NCBI GenBank assembly: GCA_023333565.1
Contig: JAJKFH010003627.1
Location: 7,235,501 to 7,299,500, forward strand
Direction of reading: 5' to 3'
Origin: Puffinus mauretanicus
Taxonomy: Eukaryota; Chordata; Aves; Procellariiformes; Procellariidae
Length of the DNA: 64,000 nt
The notes beneath the pieces were generated by a model, which was given only the letters and a program-made list of their open reading frames with translations, did not search any database and was not told the DNA's origin. The position numbers were made by a program, and so were the translations under genes. This document shows positions 1 through 10,740 of the stretch, piece by piece. Position 1 is the stretch's first letter. Every line of letters begins with the position of its first letter.

Positions 1-303
1 AACAACTATGCCATAAGATTTTCCAAGCAGCCTCTCCGTGTGTGCATCCTCATTTCCTGCCACAGGTTTAAATTTTTGATGAGTGGGAGATGAAACAGCC
101 TGTGGAAGAACGCAAAAAATTTGGCATGGGTACATTCCTTCTTTGATTGTTACCATATCTGAACCAATTCAGAGGCAGAATACTTGGAACCAAACTTCCC
201 TTGATGTTCAGACCCCAGTTCAGACACATTTGGGAAGAAAGCACACAAACCTACACGCACAAGGAGGTCAGAGCTGAAGCATTTGTGCCAGATGATGACT
301 CAC

Positions 304-439
304 TTGTCTATTTTCAGCTGGTCATGGGCACTCAGCAGCGGGGGCTCATACAGAACCAGAGCTCCTTCTTCAAAAGGGTCATGGAGAGGATTCCTCAGTC
401 CTGCCCGTTTGATACCCAGTGCGCGCAAGCCCAGTGGCC
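304..439 (-). CDS. RAD54L: RAD54L exon 5 (residues 92-136 plus two bases)
   Basis: This 136 bp exon enters in phase 1 after a TTTGCTTTCAG acceptor and leaves in phase 2 before GTGAGT. It encodes [15 protein letters not shown], then [18 protein letters not shown], then [11 protein letters not shown]. That is the conserved RAD54L segment just before the region leading into the SNF2 ATPase core. The split final codon (AA plus the next exon) fits the expected Lys. Intron 4 (440-2200, about 1.76 kb) separates it from exon 4 and contains no repeat or exon that I can recognise. Confidence 0.95.
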
Positions 440-3400
440 CTGAAAGCAAACAAAGGCACAACTCAAAGATCATGTTCTTCCTGGAAGAAAGCAGAGCCTT
501 GCAGAAGAGTCTGATTACGTTTAGGAACAGTGAATTAATTGGGTGCTGGAGTGGAGATGCAGGCACAACTGGTGCAGACAGCAAACCTATGCAGGGCGGT
601 TGTTTGGCAGAACTCTGCCAGCACACAGCGGGTAGCTCTGCAGCAGGAAAGAACAGAATGAAGGAACAGAGGCAAAGATGGAGCAATGGCACTGCCCGCC
701 ACATGAGCACAACCGGGTGCAGAAGATGCCATACATGTTGACACACAACAGTATAAGCTGTCTTGCAAGGTGACAGCTTCATCCCAGACATGCGCCACTG
801 GCATCCAACCATAAACAGGCACAATGTCTCCCTCAGCTATCTCTGGGCATCGGAGCTACTCCTAGTAACCAAAGGTGGTTGTTCTAGTTTTTTGAAAGAC
901 AAGCAGGGTTCCAGAATGTACACCTCAGCAGCTCAATAAATACGTTCCCACATACATAGTATATACTAGGTCAAATCCTCTCTTTGGATCACCTAACCCA
1001 GACTCAGCCAGAGTTATATCTTTTATGCAAGGTCAGGAATTGATCTTTAACAGTGATTAAGTTTTACAGTATGATAGTTAGCATCATACTGCCATTACCT
1101 ACTCTAGGGTATTATTTTCTCTCTGCTGAGCAATAGTAGATGTTTGACCTTGGGGCCAATTTCTGCAAAAAGCAGAAACCAAGCATGAGTCCCTTTTCCT
1201 AGTATTATATTTTGATGTCACAGTTTTGGAATGGAGATGAACACAAGAAGAACATGTATAGAAATCCATTTTTCCATCAAAACTCAAGCAACTGTGCTCT
1301 CAGGATTGATTTTGCTTGGGAAAGATTCAAGCAGGGTCAATTTGCCTGCTGCTTGCTAAAGCTCCTTGCAAAACGAGAACGTATCACAAGCTGAGGCAAC
1401 AGTGCATGCACAAGGAAAGAGCACATGAAACAGCCTCATCTCCCAACTGAGAGAGGAAGATAGGAAGATAACAGCCACAGAAAGCAGCTTCCCCAGTTAC
1501 AGTGCTGTTTCAGCCTCCTGACAAATCTGCTCTTCCACAAGCTAACTTTGTCAAACTCTTTTGGGGCTTGTCATCATTTCATAGTCAGTGTCTGCTTACA
1601 GACATATTTTCATAACTAAAGTTTGAGTGAAACTGGTTGATCTGCATTTGAATTTTTCAGCTGGAGAGTGAAGGGGAAGAAGGGGACAAGAACAGCCCCA
1701 TTTGTTTCTGAGATCTTGTGTTTCACTGATTCAAACCAGCTGAGGCTTTGAACTTCAAAACTGCCTTGCTTTGAAGATTACCTTGAGACTCCACACACCA
1801 AGAAAATTGGCATATATTATCTTTTTCACCTATAGCCTTCTGTCTGTTAGTATCATTAGGGTATTATTTGGATGGTAAACCTTCATCGCTTGGAATTCAT
1901 CTTGATTTTGTATGTGCGATATGGTGTACAATGTGCTGGCACTACATCAAATACATAGCAGTAAGAATACAAAATCCAATTCTGAAATACAGGATTATCC
2001 AAACTAAACACTAGTAAGAAATATGAAGACTTTGCTAATGTGCCAGTCTTTTTCTTTCAAAATTAAGTCAGGATTTCTGGAACATATGCATCAGTGCAAA
2101 AAATAACAATAATCCTCACAGATATATTTGACAGGCCTGAGCATCATCTGTTTTACCAGAGTCAGTCAACACAGACAATCCTTAAACCTCCTCATCTTAC
2201 CTTTATAATTTGGAATGGGGACTTTGAAGGGTTTGGACAAAATGCTGCGGATAAAAGCCTCCTAGGAATTCAGAAAGAAAACACACTTAAGAAGTCTGAA
2301 ATCAGAGATTGGTAAAGAAGGCAAGCCCAGGACATTTTTTGAGAACTCAATTTTGCCAAGTGCTGAGAGTCCCCTCTATTCAAGCTTCAACTCCGACTAT
2401 TTTCAAGAATATCCAAAAGGAAGAAAGTAACAAACCATCACAATTCCCCCCACCAACTCTGCTTTTCAGAACTATTTTCCTTTGGGTTTTCTAATGCATG
2501 AAATTGGTTTTTCATAACTCCCATCTTCTCAAATCCACAGGCATTATGCACTTCTTTAAATGCTATTGCTTCCCCCGCCTTGGTAATTCAGTCAGGCAAT
2601 TAATTTCCTGTAAAGGAGCTGGCTTACCGTTGTAGAAACATCCATGCTGAGCCAGCAAGCACCCAGCCAGTCCAGCACCTGGTCTTCAGCAGTGGAAATC
2701 CAGAGAGAACCGAGCAAGCAGACAGCACTTGAGCCATCTGTGTGGAAAGCTACCCATGTCCCTGGGCACTGCCCTTCACCTAGACCCCACAGAACTCTCT
2801 TATTCAGGATTTCCATTATAGAAAGTACCCTCACCACACTTCCTTCAACATTAAATGGTTGGAGCTAGCAAAATGTGTCTGCTAAAGACTCTGTGTACAT
2901 GTGGCACTTCCATAACACCTCTGATCAAATGGGTCCATGGAAGCATTTAGACTGCCGTGATGAATGAGCTCCGTATGCAACCTGCTATGGTGTGCTAGCA
3001 GTAACACCCACTTACATGTTGACTGCTATCCAGGCAGCGGGGCCTATTGGTCAACTGAGCCAAGGGTTTCCGGAAAGGTGACCTGTAACATTCTCCACTC
3101 TCGGTCTCACTGACAGGCTTCTGTCTCTTACGAATCTGAAGAACAGAATCAAGACAAAACAATTCAGGGGCAGCTGGTGAGACCAGAAGATAGATGCATC
3201 GCTGTCACACTCAGTAAGCACCTAACCACACAGACAATCCACCCAGCCAGCTGAGCATCTCTGAACAGACACAATCATTACTCACCCCCACTGCCAAAGG
3301 ACAGAGCCAGCAACACCACCAAGGTCACCATGCTCTAAAGTTTAACCTGCACAAGGCCTAATATATTCTCCTAATTACAAAAATAGCTACCAAGCTACCA

Positions 3401-4462
3401 CCTTCCAACCTGTAAAAGAGCAGGCTGGTCTGTACTAAGATTCATGCCCCCCCCCCCCAAAAAAAAAAAAAGCAGAAGAAAAAAAAGGAAGGGTCAATAG
3501 CATGGAACAAACTACATGAAAGTCCCCAGAGGCTCCCACAGCATCTGTTGTTACACAGGTGAAAGGCCTCACACTGAAACCTAAATTTCAGACACTGAGC
3601 AAGGCATGAAGATAAATAAGTCATTGATCTGTTTCCTGATTTAACACAGTCCTCTTCAGCTTGAGGCATGATTTTAACCACCTGCTGGCATAGAAAAAGG
3701 GATTTGACATAGAAAGCACTAGGTGAGATGCTTTGACCTGTATGACATAGAGCATAGCATCATAACATTCTGTTTTGTCTTAAACATATACCTATTCCCA
3801 GTTACCAGCCCTCTCACAAAACACTTGGAAGCTCTCCCAGGGATAGTGTTTTCCATAAGCACGAAGCACCATCTATACACAACGATGCTGTTCTACCAAC
3901 TACACGCCCAGACAAGAGTTTTCCCCAAACAGATGAAAACGCCGTGAACCTGAGGCCTGATCCTCAGTCCCCAGAAGACGGGGGCGATAACAACCTCCGA
4001 TCAGGCACCGGGACTGACTTGGGCAGCGGCGGGTCCGCGGCCACCGCGCCCCACAGCCCCCTGCCCGTGGCTGGAGAGGCTCCGCTGCCCGCCCCCCCGC
4101 CCCTTCAGCCAGGGGCGCACAGGCCGCTCCCCCTCCCCAGCGCGGCGAACGACGGGCTCGGCCCGGTGGGACGCCCACCCCAACCCCGCCTAGGAGAGAC
4201 CGGCCTCGACGCCGAGGGGCGCGGGCATTCTCCACCCTCCCCCGAGGCCGCCCCGTCCCGGGGCCCCTCGCTCACCGTCGGCGGGTGCCGCTCCTCCTCC
4301 TCCTCCTCCTCCTCATCGTCGCCCGCCTTCCTCTTGGCCAGCTGGCTGGGGGCCAGGCTCCTCCTCTGGAAGAAGGGCACACACACACACCCTGAGGGGG
4401 CGACGGGGCCGGGGGGACCGCGCAGCCCGGCCCGGCGCCCCCCGCCGCCCCGCACTCACCAT
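304..4462 (-). CDS. RAD54L: RAD54L, 5' part of gene (exons 1-5; continues beyond left edge)
   Basis: RAD54-like is a nuclear SWI2/SNF2-family dsDNA-dependent ATPase that works with RAD51 in homologous recombination repair. Five exons on the minus strand join as complement(4460..4462), (4276..4365), (3016..3135), (2201..2261) and (304..439). All have GT donors and AG acceptors, and the intron phases run 0, 0, 0, 1, 2. The joined product gives about 136 residues beginning [14 protein letters not shown], then [10 protein letters not shown], then [19 protein letters not shown], then [16 protein letters not shown]. These follow vertebrate RAD54L in the same order. The family is about 750 residues long, so the ATP-binding and helicase motifs lie outside the window; I see no further exon in bases 1-303. 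In the family the N-terminal region contacts RAD51. No frameshift or stop occurs, so the gene appears intact here. Recognition is by eye from knowledge of the family. Confidence 0.95.
2201..2261 (-). CDS. RAD54L: RAD54L exon 4 (residues 72-91 plus one base)
   Basis: This 61 bp exon begins in phase 0 after an AATTCCTAG acceptor and ends in phase 1 before a GTAAGA donor. It encodes [20 protein letters not shown]. This is one of the best-conserved N-terminal stretches of vertebrate RAD54L; I recall Gln rather than Lys at the last position in the human protein. The final G combines with GG of exon 5 to make Gly92. Intron 3 (2262-3015) shows no feature of its own. Confidence 0.94.
3016..3135 (-). 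CDS. RAD54L: RAD54L exon 3 (residues 32-71)
   Basis: This exon is 120 bp, 40 codons, phase 0 at both ends. The acceptor is TTCTTCAG and the donor GTAAGTG. The translation starts [12 protein letters not shown] and continues through [12 protein letters not shown] and RCLDSSQH. This aligns with the basic, serine-rich RAD54L segment whose core is SPFRKPL and whose end is LDSSQH. Intron 2 upstream (3136-4275) contains the left part of the CpG island and a C12/A13 homopolymer junction at 3447-3471. Confidence 0.94.
3447..3471. repeat. Poly-C/poly-A junction (C12 then A13) in RAD54L intron 2
   Basis: Twelve C are followed directly by thirteen A. A similar junction occurs at 45491-45515. Exact lengths are prone to sequencing error. 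Confidence 0.8.
4276..4365 (-). CDS. RAD54L: RAD54L exon 2 (residues 2-31)
   Basis: This exon is 90 bp, exactly 30 codons, phase 0 at both ends. The acceptor is CTTCTTCCAG and the donor GTGAGCG. It encodes [13 protein letters not shown] followed by an acidic run: two Asp, then eight Glu, then RHPPT. The basic start is nearly invariant in vertebrate RAD54L. The acidic run occupies the place of a less repetitive acidic stretch in the mammalian protein. The eight Glu codons are all GAG, forming a perfect trinucleotide repeat at 4291-4314. Confidence 0.93.
4291..4314. repeat. Perfect (CTC/GAG)8 trinucleotide repeat inside RAD54L exon 2
   Basis: Eight uninterrupted CTC units on the plus strand read as GAG on the coding strand and encode eight Glu. 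Length changes would keep the frame, so the tract could vary between individuals. Confidence 0.9.
4460..4462 (-). CDS. RAD54L: RAD54L exon 1, coding part (initiator ATG only)
   Basis: The first coding exon contributes only the start codon. It is followed immediately by a strong GTGAGT donor at 4459-4454. The 5'UTR extends to the right from 4463 for an unknown length inside the CpG island. Intron 1 is only 94 bp (4366-4459), GC-rich, and carries a short CA repeat at 4378-4390. This start was chosen because ATG joins in phase 0 to AGG AGG AGC of exon 2, giving MRRS, the conserved RAD54L N-terminus. Reading through intron 1 gives a longer open frame, but it lacks the expected start. Confidence 0.9.
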
Positions 4463-4536
4463 CGCCTCACGGGGAAGGGGAGGAAGGGGAGCGGTAACGT
4501 CCCGCGCGCGGAGCGGTTCGCGCGCGTCGGGCTGGA

Positions 4537-4545
4537 GGCGGGAAA
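4537..4545. promoter_or_regulatory. E2F-type binding site in RAD54L promoter
   Basis: GGCGGGAAA on the plus strand (TTTCCCGCC on the minus strand) matches the E2F consensus. It lies about 75 bp upstream of the RAD54L ATG. E2F control would fit the S-phase expression known for recombination genes. The motif is seen; its occupancy is inferred. Confidence 0.6.
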
Positions 4546-4590
4546 GAAGTTGGGCTGGCTTCGCCCCGCCCCTTCTCCAAGGCAACAGGC

Positions 4591-4752
4591 ATGGCCGAGC
4601 GAGTGCCGAGCCGCATCGACCCGCTCGGGGCTCTGCTGAGGGAGGAAGAAGAGTGGGCACGGCTGGCGGGCGGGCCGGCAGCGGCCTGCTCGGGGGGCAC
4701 AGCGCAGCGGGGAGAGCCGCCCCGGCTGCTGGAGCCCCCCCCTCGCACAAAG
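4591..4752 (+). CDS. Possible first coding exon of an unrecognised divergent gene
   Basis: A plus-strand ATG with G at -3 and G at +4 lies 130 bp from the RAD54L start, inside the same CpG island. The frame encodes MAERVPSRIDPLGALLREEE, then an Ala/Gly/Pro-rich stretch, and reaches ACAAAG followed by GTGCGG at 4753. That is a usable donor leaving phase 0. I do not recognise the protein, and GC-rich island sequence is often open by chance. Mammalian RAD54L is not head-to-head with a neighbour as far as I recall. It may instead be an untranslated divergent transcript or nothing. Confidence 0.25.
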
Positions 4753-7700
4753 GTGCGGGGACGAGAGCTTTAAAATGAAGCAAGTTAGACGCTGCCTGTG
4801 AAGGCAGAGCCCCATGGCTGCAATGACTCCTGCTAGCGGGAATTAATTTGCTGGGTGTTGTGACAAAAGCAGGCGGGGACCCCTCACACCGAGGAGCGGG
4901 GGTTGTGGGGAGGGAGGCGCCTTCCCTTTACAATCGTCTTTCAAAACAGACTGACGCTTTTGCACAATTTTATGTTATTTTACATACTTGCCTGTTCGGA
5001 GTGTGGCTGGCCCTTGACTATGGACCAGCGCCAGTTTGTGTGCTCACAGAACAAAGGCGATCCCTTCGGTACATCCTAAAGGGCGTTTGGGGGGGTTCAG
5101 GGTGAAAAGCAAACTTGGAGCAGCGGCAATTTGAGTGTAGATCTGTTTTCCTTGGAAAAGAAGGGTGGGCTGATCCTCAGGAAAGAGCGAGGCTGTTCTG
5201 TTCCATGGGTCACAGCTGACATGATAAACGAGGACTGGTTCACCAAGCAATTTAAAGGACAGACTTTCTACGAATTGCAAAATCACAGCGTTTTGGAGGC
5301 ACGCAGCTAAATTCTCCTTCTGGCTACACAGGGGAAACCCCAAACAACTCCATGAAATAAGCCAAGCCCTCTGATCCATGCAGTTAACTCTTCCGTCGGC
5401 GGGCAGGGAAGGCACCTCAGGATGAGATTCCCACACAGCCTGTGATACAAGATGTGCCTCTCGCAGGACTCGGAGCCAGTGGGTTCCCAGAGGCGTCAGT
5501 GGCTGACAGCGTTAATAGATCTTGGGAAACTCCTCAAATCTCCAGGTGCCGTCCATGGAGCACCTGGGGACAGGCTGGGAGTGAACATGGCCTTCAGTGT
5601 AGTCCAGCGAAGCGAACAATTCAATATGCAATGCACTGCAGCTCTTAAAAGGACTTTGTCTTTCCTTTCTCCTCCAAGGATTTCCCCTTTGCTGGTTGTT
5701 TCAGTGGTTAAACTTGGGAAATAAATTAAATGCAAAAACACTTCAGTCATTTCCAGTTGCACAGCTGACCTTCTTAAACACCAAGAAACACAAGAAGCTC
5801 CTTTGGCAGTATCCCCACCTCAAGCTACACACTATTTTTCTATTCAGTTTATTAAACATCTATGTTAAAACATTTATGCACCTTTAAAACATGGACCATA
5901 AAATAGAGTGGATGTAAGACAAAGCCAAATTCTTGCATCTTTAGGACATGAGGTGTAAGTGGGCATAGATTCCCAGCAGTCATTTACACCTCCTGAATAT
6001 CTAGTACCTTAACTTTACTTTTTCCCCTGTCTTTTCTTCTAAGCCCGAATCCATTTGTCAGTATTTTATTCCTGAAGTGCTTTCAGAGCTCAGTGACGAA
6101 TGTTAGATATTGCAATTACTGGCTCACTGGGCAGAGAGTGGAACGTAATTGGCTATTTTTCCTGGCATGAATAATATTCACATTAACAGCCTCCCTCACC
6201 TCGGCTCTGAGAGCAATTCTGCTGGGTGCTTTTTGCCTGCCGTGGGAACGGACACATTTTCTGGCCCAGGCCAGGCTGGGTCAATAATAAGAGGAAGGGG
6301 AGGCAAAATGCTCCTTTCTGCTCTGTTTAGCGTGACAAGAAAGGTCTTAGTCATCTTACACCCAACACAGAACCGCTGAGGACTCCATCCTGCGACAGCT
6401 TTTCTCTCCTAACCATTCGTGACAAGTCCCAGAGGGAAATTTGGGGTGATGCTAACGCCTGAGCACGGCCAAGCCAACCACGCTGCAAGCCTGGGGCAAG
6501 GTGGGCATGCATGGGGGAGATCCCCTTTCTTCCCAAAGAAACTGTCTAAGAGATACAGCAGAAAGAAATTTTTCGTTCTTTCTCCAGCGGGGAAGACCAA
6601 AGGGCTTGCCCGAGGCGACAGGAGCAGCCAGGGACAAGGCCAGCGATGGCCCTTTCCAGTGCTGTGGGTCCCAGCGCAGACGCCGCTCAGTGCTCTCTTT
6701 TCCGCTCTTCTCTCCAAACTGGCACCTTCAGGCAGAGGTTAAGTCGTCCCCTCTTCCCCCTTTCTAATTACACAATTTACTCCTTTTCTGGCTGTAATCA
6801 GCTCCCATTTATACTGCCCTGAGAGATCACAGGATAATCACCATGGGGAACAATCCTGTGATTTCCCCTGCCATCTCTGCAGGGTGCTGAGTCCCTCCTG
6901 TTTGAGCAAGGCAAGGGGAGGATGCCAAACGTCTTCCTCAGGGACTCTACAGGATTAGGCAAAAAAAACAGTAAAAAAAAAAAAAGTCATCAAACAGAGC
7001 CTGTCTTCCACTCACCACCATGGTATGAACTCATGGCACTCTCTCGGTGTCAGCCACCACCACACCGCAGTGGGACCACTATTCCACCCAGTCCCTGGTG
7101 GATGCAGTGGCTCTCCAGTGATCTCCCTAATTTGTGGGATCTTCCTTCTTTTACATCCCTTTTTTTTTTATTTGAGGCTCCTTCCTTTTGCTGTGGAGCA
7201 CAGGCCCTCCCCAGTTCCCCATAAAAACTTTTAAGAAATGCATTGGAGGAACTGGGGCCTCGTATCCAGCTCTTCACAGGCAGGAATAAGGACAGGTCCT
7301 GCCTAAGAGAGCTTGTGACCTTTGTAGCAGGCAGAAAACAGCATGAGGGAGAGATAATGCAAGAAAATGTCTCCTGATGGAAGGACACCTTAGACCTCGT
7401 CTAACAGCTTCAGCCATACCGCAATGAAAAGCGGGGGTGAAAATCTGTAATCACGGTAAGAAGGGCAGAGCTACAGCTTTAACAAAATTCAGCGGTGCCA
7501 CCTGGATCTTCGCAGGTGAAGCTCTGAAGGGACCAGGACTGCACGATGAAGACCCCCATGCACCAGCATAGCTTGGCCATATTCAGCTGGGAAAGTAATT
7601 AGTTCAATATCCTTCCAGTTAATTCCTTTGCAAACCACGAGAGGGAAACTGAGTACAATCATACCAAGTTGCTGTCAGATGGAGTTGTGATCCCATTTCA

Positions 7701-9732
7701 TCACCACCAGAGACAGCTCTACTGCCCTTCCACCAAAGCCACTTACCGAGAGAGGAAACATTAAGTGCTTTAAAAATATTAACTTCGGGGAGAAAAATCT
7801 TTTTCCTTTCTGGAGGTCAGGTGCCATTCAACACGCAGCCGGGCTGCACGCTGGGCGGAGGCAGAGCTTCAGCGGCGAGGATCCCAGCACTGCTGCTGCT
7901 TTTGGCACGTTCGCATGAATATCACCTGAAAGAAAACTGAGTCATGAGCCCAGAGTGATGCGAGCCGGGCGGCTGACACGCTTCCCACCCCCGGCCGTCT
8001 GGCCGCTGAGCTGCCACAGCGCTCGAGCACTTACGCCTGTGCCCGGCGGCGAAGGGCTGTGGCTATGGGGCTGACCCACATCACCCAGCCGTCCCTGCGG
8101 TGCCCTCCGTGCAGCACCGGCTTCGGGCTGAACCCCGCTGTGCAGTAAGCACACCCAAGGCACAGCTCTCATGTCCCGCAGCAGGGTGGCACAGCTGGGC
8201 GGCCACTGACTGCTTCGGTCTCGGAGCCCTTCACCATCACGCATTACATATTAGATTTCACAGTTTCTTTTGATTCATTTATGACTGCTGTCCCTTTGGC
8301 CCCAGTGGTACCTAATCCTTATTACTGTTAGAAGAGAAAAAATAAATCTTTGCTAATCTTGTTTATTTACAAAAAAAGACCCACAAAATCCTATTTCCTT
8401 AAAGCGGCAAAGGCAAAAGGAGCCAGGAAAAATCTCCACAGCCGCTATTCCGGTGAGCTCTGAGCCCCAGAAATGCTGCACACCCGCCTGCTTCCTCATG
8501 GGCTTGGTGCTTCCCTCTCCAAATACCTCCTTGCCCCTGTGTTGGAAATCAAGATGACCTCCCCTTGAAGCCAGAGACCTCTGCACCATGCTAAGCCACA
8601 CGCCATGACTTGAAAGCCATGAGGCGGAGAAGGGACCGGTGACGCAGAAACAGGAGGAGGACGTGGGATGAGCAGGGAGGCAGGAAGACGGGTGGCCTCC
8701 AGGAAAGGCAACAATGGTCTCCAGGGACTAAGCCCTGGGCTTTCTCCTTCAACATTGTTGCTGCATCCAGCACTAATCACAGTCTCTCTGTCCCTAAGTT
8801 GACATTAAGCAGCTGATTCCTTTTCAGGCTCATGGCACTGGCTGAAGAGTATCTGGAAGCAGAGGCTCACCCATCAGCCTGGGTTTAGCATCGCTCACCT
8901 GCAAAGTGATATCCCCCCCTGCTCCGAGAAAACCATCAGCAACCTGAGTGCTTCAGCTGCTTCCCACTCCATGGGACTGCTTCCAAGAGCCAGTCCTTCA
9001 TTCAAGAGGAAGGCTGTCCCCACGGGCTACTTCCCCCCTGCACCACCTTTGCTTCTAATTTAATTTTTTTTGCCAAAATGTTTTTAAACATGTGTGAGTC
9101 TGACTCAGCAACCCAAAATATTTCATTTGATGCAAAGCAAAATGTTCTATTTTGTTTACAAGCTAATTAGCCAGTCTTCTCTCCCTCACCTTTATAAGCA
9201 CAGGCACGCCAACAGCACAACCTGCAAACATTAAAAAGCCTGCTTTTAGGAGACGTCAGACTCAAGCTGTGTTGACACTTCCAAAAACGCATCCCTTGTT
9301 TCTTAAGGGGAGGAGGGGAGGCTGAAATGACCTCCCAAATTCAGCTTGATTTTGCAAATTGGTTTAGCCCTGCTGAAGGTCCATTTTTGCAAGAAATCAG
9401 TTGCAATTTTCCTTGTCAAGCTCAGACATTTACAGAGCACTCAGAGAGCCGCAGAACAAATCCGAGGGCAGATCGCAGCCTTATGGACCAGGGACAGGCC
9501 CTGATCCCTTTGGGTCCTCACCAACCTCCCAGCACTGCCACCAGAATTATTTGGGGCTGCATTCAGGGGTGCTGCTCATGGGTATAAATACACCTTTATG
9601 CAAGTCCAGTTGCAGGACCAGGTCTGAAATAAATAGGATTGCAACCATTTTCCCATAACGGCCACCTCCATCACGTCACTTTTATGACCTACAGAGAAAC
9701 ACCCACCATAGTAATCCTGGCTGTGAAAGACA

Positions 9733-9770
9733 GAATATATATGAATATATAATATATATACACACACACA
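9733..9770. repeat. AT/AC dinucleotide microsatellite
   Basis: An interrupted AT repeat passes directly into a perfect CA tract of about ten bases. This is a typical compound microsatellite. Confidence 0.85.
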
Positions 9771-10559
9771 TTTACTTTCTAAGCAGTTAATCTACCAAGC
9801 ACCCTCTACCACATTTAAACATTTTTGCTTATCAGCTTGCATGACCAAGAAAGATTTTTCTGCAAATGGGTTTTTCTCCAGGGCGGGAGAAATTGCTTCT
9901 CTCCTTGCTGCCTGAGCTGCACAGAAACCAAGCGCTGGCTCCCTTGTGAGAACAGTTTGGCCCCTGCATATGATTTTTATGATTTATACAATCTCCAAGG
10001 GCCAGGAGCGAGGCTGGTTGGCAGCAGAGGTGCTTTCTACGGTGAGACCTGGGTTTGAGGAAACTGGCTTGATGGGTGGTGGAAGTACATCTCTTAGAAG
10101 ACATCTTCTGAAGTGTGCACAGTCCCCAAACACTTCAGGTCCTCTATTTAAAGGGGGGCTGGCAGGGGTTGAGCATAACACACAGGCAACAGGGTTTTCA
10201 GATTATTTTTGTGGCAGCACGTGGTCCTTCCCAGACCTGCCCGTTACAGTGCCAAGTTGCCCCAGGTCCTCTATGGCTCCAGTGAGCTCCGGGGCCAGCT
10301 TGGGAGCTCACAGCATGGACCACACAACCTTAAACACACCTGGTCTCACAAGGTGGACAGATTATCACTTTGCTCAACCAGATCCTCCTGGGCTAACAAG
10401 GGAAGTGTCACAGCTCACCGCATGTAACTCTCCTCAACTGCTTTGTCATTGCTTAGAGAAGTCCTTCCTCTGGCAGGAGGCAAAATGTTATTCTCTCTGC
10501 CCCTGCTTAAATCTCAATGGAAAAAAAAAACCTGGCTCCTACAAGTAATGGCTCAGGAC

Positions 10560-10740
10560 AGAGGAAGCATCATTTCATCGGGGCAATTAGCGCAGTCTAA
10601 TTAAACCCTAGTCTTCTGATCGGGCTCTGCTGATTAAGTGGGTTGCAGACATTCTGGATTATATTAACAAAATGAATCAGTTAATTACATGACAATCAAT
10701 AAGAAGCAAAAAGTAGGACAAGCAATTTGCCTTTAAATGA
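10560..10740. promoter_or_regulatory. Candidate conserved noncoding element, homeodomain-motif rich
   Basis: Within 120 bp there are CAATTAG (10584-10590), CTAATTAA (10597-10604), an NKX-like TTAAGTG (10634-10640), TTAATTA (10681-10687) and CAATCAAT (10693-10700). There is no transposon similarity. Such clustering is typical of developmental enhancers, but conservation cannot be judged from one sequence. Confidence 0.3.

Larger units (their letters stand above)
3950..4800. promoter_or_regulatory. CpG island covering the RAD54L promoter and first exons
   Basis: GC and CpG density rise sharply from about 3950 and fall near 4800, against an AT-richer, CpG-poor background on both sides. The island contains RAD54L exons 1 and 2, intron 1 and the presumed transcription start right of 4462. 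Such islands mark promoters of housekeeping and DNA-repair genes in vertebrates. A GC box (CCCCGCCCC, 4564-4572) and an E2F-type site lie within about 110 bp of the start codon. I see no TATA box. Confidence 0.85.

Noticed and set aside
1..303. Possible further RAD54L exon left of exon 5
   Set aside because: The minus strand shows no match to the expected next peptide and no suitable acceptor-donor pair. The next exon must lie beyond the left edge.
4105..4455. Minus-strand 116-codon frame overlapping RAD54L exon 2
   Set aside because: It reads through intron 1 and intron 2. The spliced model restores the conserved MRRSLAPSQ start and the correct continuation, so this frame is a shadow.
3944..4639. 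Plus-strand open frame of 231 codons in the CpG island
   Set aside because: It lies antisense to RAD54L exons 1-2, has a low-complexity Pro/Ser/Gly composition and uses no known motif. Open frames are expected in such GC-rich sequence.
7942..8244. Minus-strand 100-codon frame in a CpG-rich segment
   Set aside because: No recognisable domain, and composition explains the openness. Kept only as part of the CpG-cluster finding.
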